Assembly (NCBI RefSeq): GCF_036850765.1
Contig: NC_089490.1
Coordinates: forward strand, 296,528,982-296,592,981
Source of the DNA: Saccopteryx bilineata
Taxonomy: Eukaryota > Chordata > Mammalia > Chiroptera > Emballonuridae
DNA length: 64,000 nucleotides
Direction of reading: 5' to 3'
Shown: piece after piece, positions 60,900-64,000 of the stretch
Numbering within the stretch: the first letter of the stretch is position 1
Layout: every line of letters begins with the position of its first letter
Notes under the pieces: generated by a model
Databases searched by the model: none
What the model saw: the letters and a program-made list of their open reading frames with translations, nothing else
Told to the model about the DNA's origin: nothing
Program-made: the position numbers and the translations under genes

Positions 60900-61700
60900 C
60901 TCCCAGAATTACAGGTGTTTCAAAAAAGAGGAGAAAGCAGAAACAAAAATGAAAAAAAAACTGAAAAATCTCCCAGATTTGGTAAAAAATATTCATCTAA
61001 AATCCAAATGCTCAACAAACGCCAAGCTGGACAAACACAAAGAGACACACTAGTACATCACAGTCAAACTGTTGACAACAAAGAGAGTATCTTGAAAGCA
61101 GCAAAAGAAAATAACTTCTCACATATAAGGGAACAATACAATTTCTCAAAAAGAGAACAGATCATTTCACACCCGTAACACCAGAGACCAGAAGGCATTA
61201 GGATAACACAAAGTGTTGAAAGAAAAACCTATCAACAAAGAATATATACCCAGCAAAATTATACTTCAAAAATGAAAGGGAAACAAAGATATTTCCAGGT
61301 AAACAAAGACTAAATTTGTTGCTAGCAGGTCTTCTTTACAAGAAATATTAAAGGAAGTCCTGCTGGCTGAAAGTAAATAACATCAGAAGGTATTTCAAAC
61401 CCATGTGAAGAAAGGATACAACAGTAGATAAATTTAAGATTATACATTTTTTTTGTTTGTTTTAAAAACTGATCTAAAGCAAAAGCTTGCACAAAACAGT
61501 AAGTTTAAAACAGTATTGTTGGAGTTATCACATATAAAGTTGTAATATTTCTGACAAAAAGGCATAAAGGAAGGGGGAATGAATTAAGCTATGCTGGAGT
61601 CAAGCTTCTCTATTTTGTTGGAATTAAATGAGCATTAATTTGAATAAGAGTGTGATAAAAATGAACATTGTAATCTCTAGAGCAACTATTGACAAACACA
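60900..61700 (+). repeat. L1 ORF1-region fragment
   Basis: 'gaaagcagcaaaagaaaata', 'tacccagcaaaattatactt' and 'ttacaagaaatattaaagga' match the general pattern of the L1 ORF1 3' part. All frames are broken. It continues beyond the tandem array at 62,460. Confidence 0.65.
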
Positions 61701-61702
61701 GA

Positions 61703-62432
61703 TGGAGGGAAGGATGGAGGGGAGGGATAGAGGAAGGGATGGAGAGAGGGATGGAGGAAGGGATGGAGGGAAGGATGGAGGGAGGGATGGAGGAAGGGAT
61801 GGAGGGAAGGATGGAGGGAAGGATGGAGGGAAGGATGGAGGGAGGGATGGAGGAAGGGATGGAGGGAAGGATGGAGGGAGGGATGGAGGAAGGGATGGAG
61901 GGAAGGATGGAGGAAGGGATGGAGGGAAGGATGAAGGGATGGAGGGAAGGATGGAGGAAGGGATGGAGGGAGGAATGGAGGGAAGGATAGAGGGAGGGAG
62001 GGAGAAAGGGATGGAGGGAAGGATGGAGGGAGGGTTGGAGGAAGGGATGGAGGGAAGGATGGAGGGAGGGATGGAGGAAGGGATGGAGGGAAGGATGGAG
62101 GGAGGGATGGAGGGAATGATGGAGGAAGGGATGGAGGGAAGGATGGAGGAAGGGATGGAGGAAGGGATGGAGGAAGGGATGGAGGGAAGGATGGAGGGAG
62201 GGAGGGAGGGAGGGAGGGAAGGATGGAGGGAGGGATGGAGGAAGGGATGGAGGGAAGGATGGAGGAAGGGATGGAGGGAAGGATGGAGGAAGGGATGGAG
62301 GGAAGGATGGAGGGAGGGAAGGATGGAGGGAGGGAAGAATGGAGGGAGGAAGGATGGAGGGAGGGAAGGATGGAGGGAGGGAAGGAAGGATGGAGGGAGG
62401 GAAGGATGGAGGGACGGTGGGAAGGAGGGAAT
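61703..62432 (+). repeat. GGAT/GGAG/GGAA polypurine tandem array
   Basis: About 730 bp of tetranucleotide units (ggat, ggag, ggaa) mixed in 12-24-bp higher-order blocks such as ggatggagggaa. Apart from the T of GGAT there is almost no pyrimidine. The absence of stop codons is why long frames (up to 244 aa) cross it; they are not genes. It sits inside an L1 relic in GOLPH3 intron 1. Confidence 0.97.
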
Positions 62433-62459
62433 TTAAATGGTATATTGTAATTTTCTATT

Positions 62460-62700
62460 TAACACAAAAGAAGGCAGTAAAGGAGGAACAGAGGAACAAA
62501 TGGGGCAACTGACATGGAGACCAAAGAGCCCAATGACTAGTACAAAGCCAAGCCTATTAATAATTACATCAAATGTAAATATATTAAATATTTTAATCAA
62601 AAATAAAGACTGTAAGGCTGGGTAAAATATCTAACCATATGCTGTCTATAAGAGATAGTTTAGAATCAAAGGCATAAGTAGATTTAAAAGAAGGGAAGGG
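62460..62700 (+). repeat. L1 ORF2 N-terminal region fragment
   Basis: 'aataattacatcaaatgtaa' through 'tgctgtctataagagatag' follows the start of L1 ORF2, broken by stops. Together with 60,900-61,700 it forms one L1 interrupted by the tandem array. Confidence 0.6.
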
Positions 62701-62788
62701 ATGGAGGAAGGGCAAACCTCAGAAATATTGAAGCACAGGAAACTCCTTATCCTATTAATAGAACTTAGCATTTAAAAGATTATCCTGT

Positions 62789-62984
62789 GCCCTGGCTGGT
62801 GGTGCAGTAGAGAGAGCACCATCCCAGAGCACCAGGGATGCAGACTTGAGCCCCAGACAGGCCTGACCACCAAGGACACAGGTTCGAGCCCCAGTCAGTC
62901 ACAGCACAAAATAGAAGCAATCAGTGGCACAACTAAGCTCAACGAGTTGATGCTTTTCTCTTTCTCTCTCCCTCTTCCCAAAAA
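62789..62984 (+). mobile_element. Diverged SINE
   Basis: Head gccctggctggtggtgcagt and a duplicated box B-like segment (gacttgagccccag, ggttcgagccccag). Flanks agattatcctgt and agatttatcctgc. Confidence 0.75.
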
Positions 62985-63080
62985 TAAGATTTATCCTGCA
63001 TTTTAAGTGCATAAACATTCATAAGTGAGATTCCAAAGGAAACCAAATCACAGAAAGTTACTGTTAAAAATAAATTAATA

Positions 63081-63432
63081 GCTTGACCAGGCGGTGGCGC
63101 AGTGAATAAAGCATCGGACTGGGATGCAGAAGACCCGGGTTCGAGACCCTGAGGTCGCCAGCTTGAGTGCGGGCTCATCTGGTTTGAGGAAAAGCCCACC
63201 AGCTTGAACCCAAGGTCGCTGGCTCCAGCAAGGGGTTACTCGGTCTGCTGAAGGCCCACAGTCAAGGCACATATGAGAAAGCAATCAATGAACAACTAAG
63301 GTGTTCCAACGCGCAATGAAAAACTAATGATTGATGCTTCTCGTCTCTCCATTCCTGTCTGTCTGTCCCTGTCTATCCCTCTCTCTGACTCACTCTCTGT
63401 CTCTGTAAAAAAATAAATAAAAATTTAAAAAA
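63081..63432 (+). mobile_element. Long bat SINE
   Basis: Head gcttgaccaggcggtggcgc and body to gactcactctctgtctctgt, then an A-rich tail. Perfect 14-bp duplication aaaataaattaata (63,067-63,080 and 63,433-63,446). Confidence 0.93.
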
Positions 63433-63889
63433 AAAATAAATTAATAATATATGCTTCTTTATTAGCACATTAAATTAGTGGCGAGTAATAACTACTGTAA
63501 TTCCACTGCAGTTGTGAGCAGACAGTAATGTGAGGTGTCAACAATAACTGTAATATGATATGAAAGTGTCTCTGGTTTCCATTGGTGACGAGTTCACAAG
63601 TATTGCTAGTACTACTTGGGCTTATTACCTACATTCGTAATTGAAAGCAGAGGTTTACATTCAGGTATAGGTCATTATAAATAATTTTTTCCCAACCAAG
63701 TGTTTTACCCTGAATTCTACCATGATTCCAGGCTAAAAACCATTCCCTGGGAACTTGGATATCAGCCTTGAACCAACCAATCCAAGTAATAAACTCAGTC
63801 TCTGTACAATTCTTCCTCAATGTTATAAAGGTTTCAATACCAAACCTCCCTTGCTCTACATCAGCCACCTGCATTCTTACTCTCATCTC

Positions 63890-64000
63890 CACCCAGCACA
63901 ATCTTTACTGAGCACTCACTACATGCCAAGTACTATCCCAAGTACAAAACATGTAGTATATATAGCTCATTCAACCCTTCACAACAACCTTCTCAGACAT
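63890..64000 (-). repeat. MIR/L2-like fragment at the window edge
   Basis: 'tactgagcactcactacatg' and 'tcattcaacccttcacaaca' fit the reverse of a MIR or L2 tail; it runs off the window. Confidence 0.45.

Noticed and set aside
61702..62450. Met/Glu/Gly-rich frames up to 244 aa
   Set aside because: They are the translation of a GGAT/GGAG/GGAA tandem array, which has no stop codons by composition.

Overview
This is vertebrate nuclear DNA, almost certainly from a bat. Split genes with GT-AG introns, old MIR and L1 remnants and about 26 tRNA-derived SINEs show a placental mammal. Eight SINEs are roughly 370-bp copies that open with a tRNA-like head and carry a long GC-rich body ending in a short A tail. 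As I recall, these resemble the Rhin-1-type SINEs of horseshoe bats and relatives. They occur beside shorter bat-type SINEs and recent hAT and piggyBac-like MITEs. The family assignment (Rhinolophidae or Hipposideridae) is an inference; the bat assignment is firmer.

Two convergent genes are present, matching the order on human 5p13. On the + strand, 1,698 to about 31,606, lies the 3' three quarters of PDZD2. Fifteen coding exons with GT-AG borders and compatible phases encode about 2,194 C-terminal residues: the end of one PDZ domain, a full PDZ domain, a very long disordered linker (mostly one 4,030-nt exon), and two C-terminal PDZ domains. On the - strand, 42,080 to beyond the right edge, lie exons 2-4 of GOLPH3, the Golgi PI4P-binding oncoprotein. 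Exon 1 (about 75 residues) is outside the window. All four residues known to contact PI4P are present.

Layout: 1-31.6 kb is PDZD2, with moderate repeats and no Rhin-type SINE. From 31.6 to 40.65 kb is the intergenic stretch between the two 3' ends, with seven SINEs, a hAT MITE, a piggyBac-like MITE and a Charlie-like remnant. From 40.65 to 42.08 kb is the GOLPH3 3' UTR. From 42.5 kb to the end are GOLPH3 introns 3, 2 and 1, rich in SINEs, L1 pieces, two hAT MITEs, Tigger relics and a polypurine tandem array of about 730 bp inside an L1.

The two genes are neighbours but not a functional unit. I found no prokaryote-like system, CRISPR array or clearly new gene. The observations most worth checking are the mobile-element structures (a hairpin hAT MITE with a palindromic target duplication, a TTAA-flanked MITE, the one-directional Rhin SINE set) and a NAGNAG acceptor in PDZD2.
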